Positions 1 to 10,072 of a stretch of 64,000 nucleotides of DNA are shown here, one piece after another. A program made the position numbers and the translations under genes. Each line of letters begins with the position of its first letter. Positions within the stretch are counted from its first letter, which is position 1. The stretch covers positions 1,442,001 through 1,506,000 of the forward strand of contig NZ_AOGZ02000014.1 of NCBI RefSeq assembly GCF_000332515.2, written 5' to 3'. The DNA comes from Leptospira wolbachii serovar Codice str. CDC. GTDB lineage: Bacteria > Spirochaetota > Leptospiria > Leptospirales > Leptospiraceae. The notes beneath the pieces are model-generated. The model worked only from the letters and a program-made list of their open reading frames with translations. It was not told where the DNA came from and ran no database searches.

Positions 1-2
1 TC

Positions 3-383
3 CCTTCTTTTTCCAAAATCCATCCCAAATGGCATAGCCCCTATGTTTCTATTTTCTTTCAGGCTTTTGTGGCCATTCTCTTTTTGTTTGTGAAAGAAAT
101 TGAAGCACTTCTTTATATGATTACTTGTTCGATTCTGATTTTGTCTTGCCTAACAGCAGCCACTCCGTTTCGGTTTGAAAGGATGGGAATGAAATCCGAT
201 TACAAAATTCCCTTGTATCCTTTGCCCATTTTTCTTTATATCTTAGCAAACATTGCCGTAATGACCATTCTCTTTATTGAAAAACCGATCACTGCGGGAT
301 GGGGACTTATGATCACTCTCATTGCCCTTCCTGTATATTACGGATTTCGCTTGGATAAAAAGATAGTCAAAGTAAAGAATTAA
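3..383 (+). CDS. APC-family amino acid permease, C-terminal fragment (cut by window edge)
   Basis: The frame is open from the left edge, so the gene starts outside the window. About 126 residues are visible. They include a TP/SPYVS-like loop (HPKWHSPYVS) before a transmembrane helix, then three or more hydrophobic segments separated by a basic loop (FRFERMGMKSDYKIPLYP), ending in a lysine-rich tail (DKKIVKVKN). The motif order matches the end of APC-superfamily amino acid/polyamine permeases, where the last helices follow an 'RxxxPxxxRPYK.PLYP' type loop. It would be an inner-membrane importer or exchanger; the substrate cannot be inferred from this piece. It is convergent with the antiporter gene downstream, and a long inverted repeat lies between them. 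Confidence 0.75.
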   Translation, partial: PSFSKIHPKWHSPYVSIFFQAFVAILFLFVKEIEALLYMITCSILILSCLTAATPFRFERMGMKSDYKIPLYPLPIFLYILANIAVMTILFIEKPITAGWGLMITLIALPVYYGFRLDKKIVKVKN

Positions 384-391
384 AATCTGAA

Positions 392-453
392 ACAATCTTA
401 GATTTAAAAAACTCAAACTTTAGTTTTTACTTTTGAGATGATACTAAGATTGT
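392..453. terminator. Inverted repeat between convergent genes
   Basis: ACAATCTTAG (392-401) pairs perfectly with CTAAGATTGT (444-453). A nested CTCAAA/TTTGAG pair lies inside. It sits between the convergent permease and antiporter genes, so a bidirectional terminator is plausible. The loop is long, which lowers confidence. Confidence 0.4.
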
Positions 454-471
454 ATTTTGTGATAAAAAACT

Positions 472-1944
472 TCAGGCAATGGCCATAAAAGTTCTGCCGA
501 TGATAGGCATCACATCGTCTTTGGCCAACACCCAGACCACATCCCCACCCTTCACTTGTGTGTTCCCAGAAGGAATTAAAAACTGTTCCCCCCGTGCAAT
601 GAGAAGGATATGTGACTGCTCTGGAAGTTTGATTTCAAACAAAGCTTTGTCCACCACACTGGAATTATAAGGAACAATTAACTCTTGTAAGGTCATTCCA
701 GGGAATTCGATGTTATCAAAGTCAGTAGGATGATAAATTTTACGATCAGGATCTTTTTTTAAGATTCCCAACCACTGTGCCACTTTGGGGATGAGAGATC
801 CTTGGATGAGTAAGGAAACAAGAACCACAAAAAATACAATATGGAAAAGTAAATCGCCCCAAACGAGACCTTGGGCTATCGGAAAGGTGGCAAGAATAAT
901 GGGTGAGGCACCACGTAGGCCCACCCAAGAGATAAACAATTTTTCTCTTACAGGTAAATTCACACGGAATAAGGAAATGAAAACGGCAACGGGTCTTGCA
1001 AAGAGGATCAGTAATACCCCAATCAGAAGTCCCGGTACCCAAATATTGGCCATACGAGTGGGATAAACCAAAAGTCCAAAACAAAGGAACATACCAATTT
1101 GCAAAATCCAAACATATCCATTCAGGAATCGAAAGATGGATTTTTTATGAATGAATTTGTTTCGACCAACAATAATACCAGCAATATACACTGCTAAAAA
1201 ACCATTGCCCTGAAAGACTGTGGTCACTGCATAAATGAAGGGAACTGACGCCGTGATAAAAACTAAATAAAGACCGTCATACCCCAGTTTGACGGAGTTC
1301 ATCAAATAAAGAATAAGGATACCCAAACTATATCCCATCATCATGCCCACAAGGACTTGCATCACAAAAAATCGAAAGAATTGGAACCCACTGAAACTGG
1401 CATCGGCACTGAGTAGGTTCATGAAGATGGTGGTAAGAAGAACTCCCACTGCATCGTTTGATCCAGACTCAAACTCAATGATCTTTTTTAAATGAACAGG
1501 AAGATCAGTAGAGTCCGTTTTGAAAATATTAAATACTGAAGCTGCATCTGTCGCACTGACAATGGATCCGAGTAAAAACGATTCCATAAATCCGAGCACA
1601 GGGAATAAATAATGAATGACTACACCTAAAATGAGGGCCGTAAGAATCGTACCAATAATGGAAAGGCGAATCCCGACTGTAAGAAAGTTTTTTAAACTAT
1701 CCCATTCACTTTCGAGTCCCCCCAAAAATAGAATATAGATTAAAGCAAAAATTCCTATCGACTGAGCCAAACTATAATCACTAAAATCAATCCCACCAGG
1801 ACCATCAGCACCAGCTAACATTCCGAAGGTTAAAAAGATTAAGAGAATAGGAAACCCAAAACGAAAGAATAGTTTACTCGATAAAATAGAAAATAGAATG
1901 AGTGTAGAAATAACAAGGGCTTGTAAGGTAAAACTATCTATCAT
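472..1944 (-). CDS. Potassium/proton antiporter (CvrA/NhaP2-like)
   Basis: A 490-aa inner-membrane CPA1-type cation:proton antiporter. Residues about 1-390 form some 12 hydrophobic helices. The transport core carries SATDAASVFNI and FESGSNDAVGVLLT, the typical Asp-bearing motifs of Na+(K+)/H+ exchangers. Residues about 405-490 form a soluble TrkA-C (RCK-C) domain (MTLQELIVPYNSSVVDKALF, then GGDVVWVLAKDD), as in the CvrA/NhaP2 subgroup that exports K+ or Na+ under hyperosmotic or low-osmolarity stress. Length is close to the usual ~500-580 aa. ATG start. It lies 27 nt downstream of a small hypothetical gene on the same strand and is probably co-transcribed with it. Ion preference is inferred from the family only. 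Confidence 0.88.
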   Translation of the reverse strand: MIDSFTLQALVISTLILFSILSSKLFFRFGFPILLIFLTFGMLAGADGPGGIDFSDYSLAQSIGIFALIYILFLGGLESEWDSLKNFLTVGIRLSIIGTILTALILGVVIHYLFPVLGFMESFLLGSIVSATDAASVFNIFKTDSTDLPVHLKKIIEFESGSNDAVGVLLTTIFMNLLSADASFSGFQFFRFFVMQVLVGMMMGYSLGILILYLMNSVKLGYDGLYLVFITASVPFIYAVTTVFQGNGFLAVYIAGIIVGRNKFIHKKSIFRFLNGYVWILQIGMFLCFGLLVYPTRMANIWVPGLLIGVLLILFARPVAVFISLFRVNLPVREKLFISWVGLRGASPIILATFPIAQGLVWGDLLFHIVFFVVLVSLLIQGSLIPKVAQWLGILKKDPDRKIYHPTDFDNIEFPGMTLQELIVPYNSSVVDKALFEIKLPEQSHILLIARGEQFLIPSGNTQVKGGDVVWVLAKDDVMPIIGRTFMAIA

Positions 1945-1971
1945 GTTTATTCCTTAGACGATCTCGAACGA

Positions 1972-2367
1972 CTATCGTTTAGAAGAAAGTATCTCTAAAG
2001 CCTTTGCTTTTAGGATGGGATGTACTACAAAGTCATCAGGATTGAGTGGAGTGGATGGTTTGGAGTCAGACGAATTCATTTGGTTTGCCGATTCAGGTTG
2101 TTTCCACTTATCGCGACCGAGCCAAATAGAGAGAGCATAGACCATACGTTGGAAAATTTCGTCCACCTTGTCTTGACGCCCTGCTTTTTTGTAATATCCA
2201 AAGGCCAACATGGGAAGTTTCCGATCGTACATAAAATGGTCACCCAAACGAATGAGGCCGTCTTTATAATCGGTTTTTAGGAAGAGTTCACGCGCTTTCC
2301 GAATATCACCTGCATTGAAGGCGGTATTAGCTTCGCGAATGAGTTGTGCTCTTTCCTTGGAGTCCAT
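1972..2367 (-). CDS. Hypothetical protein, TPR-like helical
   Basis: A 131-aa protein not assigned to a named family. Residues 1-80 are predicted helical with a TPR-like rhythm (ANTAFNAGDIRKARELF, then FMYDRKLPMLAFGYYKKAG). A low-complexity Ser/Pro/Asn linker follows (about 93-110), then a short helical tail. No signal peptide or membrane segment is seen, so it is probably cytoplasmic. It starts 78 nt from bcp, which is divergent, and ends 27 nt before the antiporter on the same strand, suggesting a two-gene operon. No clear Shine-Dalgarno precedes the ATG. Confidence 0.65.
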   Translation of the reverse strand: MDSKERAQLIREANTAFNAGDIRKARELFLKTDYKDGLIRLGDHFMYDRKLPMLAFGYYKKAGRQDKVDEIFQRMVYALSIWLGRDKWKQPESANQMNSSDSKPSTPLNPDDFVVHPILKAKALEILSSKR

Positions 2368-2445
2368 ACAAAGAGTATCGAACCAAATTCCGAAATTGAC
2401 AACTGAATTTTGTCTAAAAGAGTGTGATTACCAGGAGAGAAATAT

Positions 2446-2919
2446 ATGTTGGAAGTCGGCAAAAAAGCCCCCAATTTTACAAGTAGCAACCAAAATGGCG
2501 AAAAAGTAAAACTCGCAGACCTAACAGGAAAAAATGGGATCGTTGTCTATTTTTATCCGAGAGACATGACACCAGGATGTACAACAGAAGCTTGTGACTT
2601 CCGAGACAATTTTGCAAGGCTCAAAAAATTCGGATACAATGTGATTGGAATCTCCAAAGACAATCCAAAATCTCATACCAAGTTCATCGAAAAACAAGAA
2701 ATCAATTTTGACCTCATCTCCGATGAATCGGGGGAAATTTGTGAAGCTTATGGGGTTTGGAGAGAGAAGGTATTTATGGGAAGAAGGGGAATGGGAATTG
2801 TAAGATCCACCTTCCTTTTGGACAACTCTCTCAAAATCAAAAAAATCTATGACAGCGTGAAGGTAAAAGGACACGTTGAAGAAATCATCAAAGACATTCA
2901 GGAAATCCAAGGGAAATGA
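2446..2919 (+). CDS. bcp: Thioredoxin-dependent thiol peroxidase (Bcp-type peroxiredoxin)
   Basis: A 157-aa cytoplasmic peroxiredoxin that reduces H2O2 and organic hydroperoxides with thioredoxin as donor. The catalytic motif is [13 protein letters not shown]. Cys45 is the peroxidatic cysteine and Cys50 the resolving cysteine, the atypical 2-Cys spacing of E. coli Bcp. Thr42 and Pro43 of the PxxxT(S)xxC motif and a downstream Arg (VRSTFLL) complete the active site. Length is typical. A good ribosome-binding site (AGGAGAG) lies about 6 nt before the ATG. The TGA overlaps the ATG of pepA (ATGA), so the two genes are translationally coupled. Confidence 0.93.
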   Translation: MLEVGKKAPNFTSSNQNGEKVKLADLTGKNGIVVYFYPRDMTPGCTTEACDFRDNFARLKKFGYNVIGISKDNPKSHTKFIEKQEINFDLISDESGEICEAYGVWREKVFMGRRGMGIVRSTFLLDNSLKIKKIYDSVKVKGHVEEIIKDIQEIQGK

Positions 2920-4394
2920 AAATAGAAATCTCTCCGCTACAAATCCAAATCGGTGCACCCAAATCTGGCTCTTATTACAAACTCATCCCTATCTTCCAAG
3001 AAGATGTGAAAGAAGAATTGGGAAAAAAATTCCCAGTCCAAATTGAAACCAAGGTTTTTTCAGGGGACCTGGGAAAAGAATTTCGAGATGAATCAGAACA
3101 AACCATTTATCTCGGATTAGGTGAAAAAGAAAAACTTAACTTTAGAAAGTTCATTTCCCACTTTTTTAAATATGGAGAAAAAATCCTAAGTTATGATGGA
3201 ATGGGTCTTGAGATCATCATCTCCAAATCACTTTCCAAAAAATTCTCGGCCGACCGAATTGCCTACCAAATTGCCAACACACTTTTTATAGGAAGTTATC
3301 CTGTCTCTGTTTTACAAACAAAGAAAAAAGAGAAAAAGAAAGTGGGAGCTGTTTATTTAAAATTTGAAGACAAATCCGCTGTAAGTTTAGCCGAATCTGG
3401 ACTTTCTAAAAGTAAAATCGTCGCCAAACACGTCAATGGTGCTCGTCATATTGCTCACTTACCAGCAAACTACTTCACTCCCGATGACTTTGTTTCTCGG
3501 TCAAAAGAAATTGCCAAAGAATACAAACTATCTGTAAAAGTTTGGGATGAACCTCAATTAAAAAAAGAAGGTCTTGGCGGGATCCTAGCCGTTGCCCGCG
3601 GTTCGGAACTCCAAGGAAAAATGGTGATTTTGGAATACAAACCTGCCAAAGCCAAAAAGAAATTTGCCATTGTCGGAAAAGGTTTAACCTTTGATACCGG
3701 CGGAATTTCTCTCAAACCCCCAGGGGAAATGCATGAGATGAAATACGATATGTGTGGGGCTGCAGCCACCATACACGCGATTGGTGCCATTGCCGCACTT
3801 GAACTTCCGATCCATATTATTGCCGCTATCGGAGTAGCGGAAAATATGCCGGATGGGAAAGCCATCAAACCAGGTGATGTTTACACGGCTTACAATGGAA
3901 CCACTGTAGAAGTACAAAACACAGATGCCGAGGGAAGGCTTGTGTTGGGTGATGTTCTTTCCTATGTTTCCAAAAACTACAAACCAGACTATATGGTGGA
4001 TTTAGCAACACTCACAGGAGCTGTCATCATTGCCCTTGGTCATGAGGCGGCGGCGATCCTTACCAATTCAGACCCACTTCGAGAAGCACTCTTTAAAGCC
4101 TCTGAAGCATCGGATGACCGAGTTTGGGAACTTCCTCTTTGGGAAGAATACGGCGAAGATTTGAAATCAGATATTGCTGATCTAAAAAATATCACTGGCG
4201 GGGGAAAAGGGGCAGGAACCATCTCTGCTGGAATTTTTCTTTCCAAGTTTGTGGATGAATCCATTAACTGGGCTCATATTGACATTGCCGGTGCTGCTTG
4301 GAGAAAGAAAAAATCGGGAACACAATTCCACGGACCTACCGGATACGGTGTGCGACTGTTAGTGGATTTGGCAAACGAGTTGTCTAAGAAATAA
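2916..4394 (+). CDS. pepA: Leucyl aminopeptidase, M17 family
   Basis: A 492-aa cytosolic zinc/manganese exopeptidase that removes N-terminal residues (Leu preferred) from peptides. The C-terminal catalytic domain (about 165-492) contains the M17 signature [10 protein letters not shown], the metal/active-site stretch [16 protein letters not shown] with its essential Lys and Asp, and KYDMCGAAA. The N-terminal domain (1-150) is divergent, as is usual. The start codon overlaps the bcp stop (ATGA), so expression is coupled. No secretion signal. A hairpin terminator follows at 4418. M17 enzymes form hexamers; some also bind DNA (PepA/XerA), which cannot be judged here. Confidence 0.93.
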   Translation: MKIEISPLQIQIGAPKSGSYYKLIPIFQEDVKEELGKKFPVQIETKVFSGDLGKEFRDESEQTIYLGLGEKEKLNFRKFISHFFKYGEKILSYDGMGLEIIISKSLSKKFSADRIAYQIANTLFIGSYPVSVLQTKKKEKKKVGAVYLKFEDKSAVSLAESGLSKSKIVAKHVNGARHIAHLPANYFTPDDFVSRSKEIAKEYKLSVKVWDEPQLKKEGLGGILAVARGSELQGKMVILEYKPAKAKKKFAIVGKGLTFDTGGISLKPPGEMHEMKYDMCGAAATIHAIGAIAALELPIHIIAAIGVAENMPDGKAIKPGDVYTAYNGTTVEVQNTDAEGRLVLGDVLSYVSKNYKPDYMVDLATLTGAVIIALGHEAAAILTNSDPLREALFKASEASDDRVWELPLWEEYGEDLKSDIADLKNITGGGKGAGTISAGIFLSKFVDESINWAHIDIAGAAWRKKKSGTQFHGPTGYGVRLLVDLANELSKK

Positions 4395-4417
4395 AATTCT
4401 TAAGCAACATAAACAAA

Positions 4418-4453
4418 AACGGCGGGGGAATCTGCTTCTCCCACCGTTCTTTT
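4418..4453 (+). terminator. Rho-independent terminator after pepA
   Basis: AACGGCGGGGGA and TCTCCCACCGTT form a 12-position stem with one mismatch and one G-T wobble, around a 7-nt loop. CTTTTCC follows. It lies 24 nt after the pepA stop. Confidence 0.7.
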
Positions 4454-4491
4454 CCTGCCAATCAACTCATTCACCAGAGCAAACTCTTTTT

Positions 4492-5709
4492 TTATTTTGG
4501 ATGTTTACTCATTGCAATTCGATTCACATTGTACATTAAGATCACGGTAATCAAAATTGCCAAAGCTACAACATAACCTAATATATCATACCTTTCCATA
4601 TAACCACTAGAAGTTTGTACAACGATGAGGCCAGCAACAGTGGCTGCTATTCCACCTGAGATCTGTTGGACGGAGGAACTGATTGCCATAAAGGCACCAC
4701 GATCGTGTAAATCGGGAACGGCAGAGGTGAGAGCATTGGCCGATATCATTCTTGCTGCCACAAAAACAAAAAGAATAGAATTGATAAATATGACCGTAGG
4801 TAAAGGTGTGATCTCCATTTTTGTGTAGTAAATGATGACCACAGCTGCAAAAAGTGAGGCAACCACAAACATTTTGTATTTTCCTATCCAGTCACTCAAT
4901 CTACCCATGAGTGGACCACCTAATATAGAAACAATTCCTGTGACCATATAAACCAAAGGTAAATCTTCTAATTTTACTCCCAAATTGTGAACAGAAAATG
5001 CAGAGCCGAAAGGCATAAGCATAAATCCACCGGTAGCAAGTAAGGTTGTTGCAATATACGCAGGAAAGTATTTTGGTTCGGTGAGTGTTTTCACTAAATG
5101 CAAAAAAGCATGTCTTTCTGTTTTGTTATCCAAATGAGTTGTGAGAGGTTTTAAAAAGAAAACTATCACAAACCCAACGGTTCCACTGATGCCGGCGATC
5201 ATTAAAAAAGGTGACTGCCATCCCCATAAATTGGAAATAAAAATACCGATGGGTAGTCCAAAGACTTGGCTTGCAGCAAAGGCTGTCATGATAAAACCCA
5301 TAACCCTACCTCTTACCTGGAGAGGAAACAAATCAGCAACGATGGCAAAGGATATGGAAGAGATGACCCCTGCAAAAACACCAGTCAAAATACGTGCAAC
5401 AAATAAAAAGAAATAACTATTTGCGATTCCGCAGAGAAAGGTAGCCACCACAAATCCTATGTAAAAAAATAGTAACATTTTTTTGCGATCAAAACGATCC
5501 GCAAAACCAGCAGCAAGAATTCCAGAAACACCTGCACTGAATGCATAAGCAGAAACTACAAATCCAAACTGTTGGGTTGAAATCTGTAACTCTTTCATAA
5601 CCAATACTCCAAGCGGAGAAAGGATCATAAAATCAAGGACGACTGTGAATTGCAAAAAAGCCAGTAAACCAACTACAAAAACATGATATGCAGAGAACTT
5701 AAAAACCAT
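4492..5709 (-). CDS. MFS transporter (DHA1/AraJ-like)
   Basis: A 405-aa inner-membrane protein with 12 predicted helices in two halves. The MFS loop 2-3 signature is present as GFADRFDRKKMLL (about residues 66-78). The second half carries the weaker repeat GPLMGRLSDWIGKYK. Overall similarity is to proton-driven drug or sugar efflux carriers of the DHA1/AraJ type; the substrate is unknown. It is convergent with pepA and lies about 50 nt downstream of the 7TM phosphatase gene on the same strand. The start is an ATG at the beginning of the first helix. Confidence 0.82.
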   Translation of the reverse strand: MVFKFSAYHVFVVGLLAFLQFTVVLDFMILSPLGVLVMKELQISTQQFGFVVSAYAFSAGVSGILAAGFADRFDRKKMLLFFYIGFVVATFLCGIANSYFFLFVARILTGVFAGVISSISFAIVADLFPLQVRGRVMGFIMTAFAASQVFGLPIGIFISNLWGWQSPFLMIAGISGTVGFVIVFFLKPLTTHLDNKTERHAFLHLVKTLTEPKYFPAYIATTLLATGGFMLMPFGSAFSVHNLGVKLEDLPLVYMVTGIVSILGGPLMGRLSDWIGKYKMFVVASLFAAVVIIYYTKMEITPLPTVIFINSILFVFVAARMISANALTSAVPDLHDRGAFMAISSSVQQISGGIAATVAGLIVVQTSSGYMERYDILGYVVALAILITVILMYNVNRIAMSKHPK

Positions 5710-5759
5710 TCTATTTCCTTATTCTGATCTATTCACAAATCCCAATGTTATTCTGCAAA

Positions 5760-8330
5760 CTAAAGTTCTTTGTCCAAAACTTCTTTTAGTTTCAAATATT
5801 GGGAATTTTCAGGAGCAAGCCCCCCCAAACGATCCAGAATTTTTCGAGTCCGGTCTTTGTTCTTCAAAAGCCTGTAACATTCTATCAAATTAATAAGATT
5901 TCGGATATGTTTTGGATCCCTAGCACGTAACCTTTCTCCAATTTCTACCGCCTTACTTACGTTTTTTGACTTTCTATATGCATAACTCAATTGTAATAAA
6001 ATTTCATTGTCAGTCACAAAATAAGGAAAAATGGATTCTAAGGATTCTATAGCAGAATCAAATCGTTTCAATAAAAGGGAAATGCGAGACTTTTCCCTGA
6101 GTAAATTGATCCGCACATCATCTTCCAAGTTTTCATTGGCTAACATTCGTTCTATGGTTTGATAAGTTTCCTCTGCATTCCCTGATTCCAATACAGATTG
6201 GAGTTCGGAATATAAAAAATGATCTGTTCCCACAGAAGTAAGTGAAGAGGACACCATCCTTTTAGCTGAACCCATCCATTCCAATCGCAGCAAGGTCAAA
6301 TCATCAGAAAAACTTCCGATTGATTGTAGGTTCTCAACAATCTGTTCTAATTCCCCTTTCGACTCCCCTACCACTTGTAAGAACTTGGTTTCATCCTCGT
6401 TCATCACACGCGATCCATCTGAACCCGTTTCCAAAATCAAATCATCTCGGCCGTCTGAGCCGATAAAAAGAACATCCCCTTGTTCTAAAACAAAAACCCG
6501 GATGCGCACATTCCCCGCCATCCCTTTGGTTCCAATCTTACGAAGTTCCAACTCTTCTTCGATAAAGGAAGCAACACCATCCCTGTACAAAACAGTCCAA
6601 GGATGTTCAGCGTTAAGATAATACAAAACACCTGTATCTTCTTCCACAAGACCAAGGACAACAGAGACCAACATCGAACCATCAAAGGATTCAAATATGG
6701 TTTGGAGTTCGTAAAAACACTCTTTGATCCATCGTTCTGGAGATTTGGACTGGTTATCGAGTAGAAGTTGTGTCCGTTTGATAAAGGATAAAAAAACAAC
6801 ACCTAACACAAGAGCACCGCCGGCCCCTTGGATGGATTTTCCCATCGCGTCTCCGTTAATAAAAACGAAGTATTTTTTACCATTGAGAACAATGTCATCG
6901 CAGATGATGAGGTCTCCTCCAATCTCTTTGATTTTTCCTTTGAACTCAAACTCTTTCTTTTGTTTGGTGTAGGACTGGATTCCAATCATTGGCGAATGGG
7001 ATTTTTTGGAGTCATTTAGCGGATCGAGAAGTAGTGAAGTTAAAAAGTAATCTCCATCTTGTTGGATTTTTAATTCCTGAACCCGAGTGAGGGTTTCTTG
7101 CAACTCGTTTGTCCTTTCGACCACCTTTCTTTCTAAGTTGGCATTCAATTCTTCCACTTGTTTGTGGACACGTAAAAATCGATTGGCCAACACAACAGCA
7201 ATTCCAAGTACAAAGAACAAAAATCCAAACCTTGATAGATTTAAATTTTGGATGGGGATGAGTCCAGAGGCACCCAAAATATCCCAAATCGCAGTAAATA
7301 TCAGAAACAAAATACCAAATAACAAACGCTTGGCGTCTTTATTATCCTTCATCACTGCCCGAATTGTGATATAAAACAAAACCACGCTGAATGCCAAAAC
7401 TGATCCTTGCCACACCCGTAAAAGAATCATGGAACTAGCTCGGTTCACAAAAATTTGCAAAACTGCCAAAAAGAGACTGAATATAAAATATCCTTTTGTG
7501 ATAGGGCTAATCCGTTTCCGAAAGAAAGCATCAACGAATAACAATAGCCAGGTGGGTGTCAAAAACACGATAAAGTATTCTATTTTAGTAGTGGTAAAAG
7601 GATCCACATCCCACCGGTAAATGGCTTGGGACCTAAAATACATATAAGCAGATAAAAACACAGCAAAGAGTGCAAAGTAAAGATTATATGTTTCATTGCG
7701 GCGTTTCCAATAAAACAAACCATGATAAATCCCAACAAAAAAGTATAAAAATAGCAACATAAACGTTGCATACTCATCCTCAACTTTCTCCAATACCGTA
7801 TAACGATCAATGGATGATCCAAAATCATTAAAAACTTTATAAAAATTTAATTCTTCACCCGATTCTGCCGCAAGAAGGACTCGGATTTCATTGTTCCCGA
7901 CTTTTAACAAATTCCGAGAAAGTTTGATGAGAATATTTCGTTTGTATCCGCTCTCAGTGATACGATCGTTTTCTAAAACTCCGCTTTTAGCAACTAACTC
8001 TCTATTTACATACACTTTGTACACATTGGTAAGATAAGGAATGTGTAGGGCAAAGGAATCCGACTCTGTTTCCTTAAAATCAATTTCAGACAAAAGGAAT
8101 GGTTTTACCATTGTGATTTGTTGTAAAATTCCATCCGGAAAATCTAACTGAGATTTGATGGAAACAAGGGGAAGGGATTCTAATGGAATCCAACCGACAC
8201 CTGTAGGAACTTCAGATTCCAACCAACCCTTTTTGACATTCCAGTTTTTGGTAAGGTCCACAGGCAATGCCCAAAGAGAGAGGGGAAAATAAAGAAAAAG
8301 TAAAAGGAGGATTCTAAGATATAAATTCAT
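5760..8330 (-). CDS. 7TMR-DISM receptor with SpoIIE-type PP2C phosphatase and C-terminal TPR repeats
   Basis: An 856-aa membrane sensor. A signal peptide (1-22) precedes a periplasmic 7TMR-DISM extracellular domain (about 25-185, a jelly-roll that may bind carbohydrate). Seven membrane helices follow (about 190-385), then a coiled coil (QVEELNANLERKVVERTNEL). The PP2C/SpoIIE serine phosphatase domain (about 430-680) has metal-binding motifs INGDAMGKS, FIGSDGRDD and SFSDDLTLL. Residues about 700-856 look like three or four TPR-type helical repeats. Such proteins usually dephosphorylate an anti-sigma-factor antagonist in a partner-switching cascade. No STAS or RsbW partner is adjacent. The ATG overlaps the stop of the upstream Ppx/GppA gene, so the two are probably coupled. 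Confidence 0.85.
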   Translation of the reverse strand: MNLYLRILLLLFLYFPLSLWALPVDLTKNWNVKKGWLESEVPTGVGWIPLESLPLVSIKSQLDFPDGILQQITMVKPFLLSEIDFKETESDSFALHIPYLTNVYKVYVNRELVAKSGVLENDRITESGYKRNILIKLSRNLLKVGNNEIRVLLAAESGEELNFYKVFNDFGSSIDRYTVLEKVEDEYATFMLLFLYFFVGIYHGLFYWKRRNETYNLYFALFAVFLSAYMYFRSQAIYRWDVDPFTTTKIEYFIVFLTPTWLLLFVDAFFRKRISPITKGYFIFSLFLAVLQIFVNRASSMILLRVWQGSVLAFSVVLFYITIRAVMKDNKDAKRLLFGILFLIFTAIWDILGASGLIPIQNLNLSRFGFLFFVLGIAVVLANRFLRVHKQVEELNANLERKVVERTNELQETLTRVQELKIQQDGDYFLTSLLLDPLNDSKKSHSPMIGIQSYTKQKKEFEFKGKIKEIGGDLIICDDIVLNGKKYFVFINGDAMGKSIQGAGGALVLGVVFLSFIKRTQLLLDNQSKSPERWIKECFYELQTIFESFDGSMLVSVVLGLVEEDTGVLYYLNAEHPWTVLYRDGVASFIEEELELRKIGTKGMAGNVRIRVFVLEQGDVLFIGSDGRDDLILETGSDGSRVMNEDETKFLQVVGESKGELEQIVENLQSIGSFSDDLTLLRLEWMGSAKRMVSSSLTSVGTDHFLYSELQSVLESGNAEETYQTIERMLANENLEDDVRINLLREKSRISLLLKRFDSAIESLESIFPYFVTDNEILLQLSYAYRKSKNVSKAVEIGERLRARDPKHIRNLINLIECYRLLKNKDRTRKILDRLGGLAPENSQYLKLKEVLDKEL

Positions 8331-9928
8331 AAAGGGAAGGTTTGAAACTCTAAGGATACAGAGTATGTTTCTTCAAATAGATCTTTTTTTTCTGCCACAG
8401 ACCAAATTTCCAAATTAGGATCTGTTCCCTTTTTGTGATACAATCGACAAAGGACCTTTCCCCTTTCTGCCACGGCATCCAGGCGTTCGATGATTGATTT
8501 TTCGGAACGATCCAGTCCATCTCCGATTCGTAAAAAAGCGGCCAACTTTTTGACAAGGAGTTGGTCTTCCACTCGTAAAGCCTTAAACTCTTCGTGTTTT
8601 CCTTTGGGGCCACCCTTTCTGTGATAACGTGCTAGAAGTGCTATGATTTCAATTTCAGCATTGGAAAAACCTACCATAGCTTCTGAGTTTTTGATGATAT
8701 AATAACTATGTTTGTGGTAGTTGTGGTGAGAAATACAAAGCCCTACTTGGTGCAAATAACAAGCGGTTTCCAAATAATCACGTTCCAAATTCCCTAGTTT
8801 GTGTAAATCTTTCAAATCATCAAACATCTGCAAGGTAATCTTTGCCACAGCCGCCGCATGCTGTTTTCCGGCCGGATAAAGATTGGCAACGGTTTTGATA
8901 GCTTTTTCTCGAATATTGTCTAAAGGGGGAAGGGAGGAATCAGTATGTCTGTACCAAGATTCAATCGTATCATAAACAATTCCTTCACGGAGGGCAAAAT
9001 CACTCACAGTAATGGACGGAGCTTTGATCCTTTGTAAAACTTCATCCAAAACCAAAACCCCACCAACGATGATATCTCCCCGTTTGGCATCAAGACCAGG
9101 AATTTTTAATCTTTTTTTGATACTGTCGGCATCTAATACTTGTTTGCGGGCCTCTTTAAACTGATCGATTGTAATTTCTGTTCCGTTCAATCTGTCCCTT
9201 TTTTCCATTTTCTTTTCCAAAACAATAGACGCTACAGAGGAAATCGTTCCCGAACTTCCCACCACCATAAAGGGTTTCCAAATTTCAATCTGGGGTAAAA
9301 AAGCAGATAACACCGATTCAATGTGTATTCGACACTTTTGCATATCAGTCGCACTCAAAGGATCTTTCTTGAGATACTTTTCTGTCAAACGGATGGCCCC
9401 GAGTTTCAAACTGGTAGAAAAAAGAATCTCACCCTTTTCCCCAATCAGGAGTTCAGTACTCCCTCCCCCAATGTCAATGAGAAGGATTCTTTTGTCAAAG
9501 ACCGGTAGACCTTGTAATATCCCCAAATAAATGAGGCGTGCTTCCTCATTTCCTGAGATGACTTGGATTTGGATTCCTGTTTCCTTCTCGGCTCGGTTTA
9601 GAAATACCTGGCGGTTCTCTGCTTCTCTGAGGGCACTTGTGGCAACTGCTCGGATTTCAGCCTTATAGGAGTCTGCCAGAGACTGAAATCGTTTGAGACA
9701 AGCGATCCCTCTCTCCATGGCATCTTCCTGGATAACCGCATAATCACTGCTACCGCTTCCAAGCCTTACCGATTCCTTTTCTTTGGTCAGATATTCGAGT
9801 GTACCGTCCGGTCTTAGTTTTACGACAACGATGTGGAAAGAATTTGTGCCCAAATCAATGGCAGCGAGTATCTTTTCCGTGCGAAATGCGGGATTGGGTT
9901 TTCTTAAGATTTGTGAGAAAGGAAGCAT
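8327..9928 (-). CDS. Ppx/GppA family exopolyphosphatase / pppGpp phosphohydrolase
   Basis: About 533 aa from the ATG at 9928; a TTG at 9973 would add 15 residues. Neither start has a clear Shine-Dalgarno, and 9928 fits the family's usual N-terminal length better. The actin-like ATPase fold shows the phosphate-1 motif AAIDLGTNSFHIV and the phosphate-2 motif LIDIGGGSTELLIG. The C-terminal part (about 340-533) is HD-like, with ACYLHQVG and SHHNYHKHSYYII. Known relatives hydrolyse inorganic polyphosphate or convert pppGpp to ppGpp in the stringent response; which applies here cannot be told. The stop overlaps the start of the 7TM SpoIIE phosphatase gene. Confidence 0.88.
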   Translation of the reverse strand: MLPFSQILRKPNPAFRTEKILAAIDLGTNSFHIVVVKLRPDGTLEYLTKEKESVRLGSGSSDYAVIQEDAMERGIACLKRFQSLADSYKAEIRAVATSALREAENRQVFLNRAEKETGIQIQVISGNEEARLIYLGILQGLPVFDKRILLIDIGGGSTELLIGEKGEILFSTSLKLGAIRLTEKYLKKDPLSATDMQKCRIHIESVLSAFLPQIEIWKPFMVVGSSGTISSVASIVLEKKMEKRDRLNGTEITIDQFKEARKQVLDADSIKKRLKIPGLDAKRGDIIVGGVLVLDEVLQRIKAPSITVSDFALREGIVYDTIESWYRHTDSSLPPLDNIREKAIKTVANLYPAGKQHAAAVAKITLQMFDDLKDLHKLGNLERDYLETACYLHQVGLCISHHNYHKHSYYIIKNSEAMVGFSNAEIEIIALLARYHRKGGPKGKHEEFKALRVEDQLLVKKLAAFLRIGDGLDRSEKSIIERLDAVAERGKVLCRLYHKKGTDPNLEIWSVAEKKDLFEETYSVSLEFQTFPL

Positions 9929-10072
9929 TTTGTATCTAACTAGCCTAGCGAAAATTTTTACGGTTGAAAGCAAAAACCAGCCGAAAATTATGGGGAACGG
10001 GTAGAATTATATTATTTTGGTGTTAACCCACCTGAAATTCCCCCTTTCGTACTTCTTTCACCAGGATCTGAT

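Noticed and set aside
2277..2489. Minus-strand frame over the bcp promoter region
   Set aside because: It overlaps two well-supported genes and shows no protein-like features.
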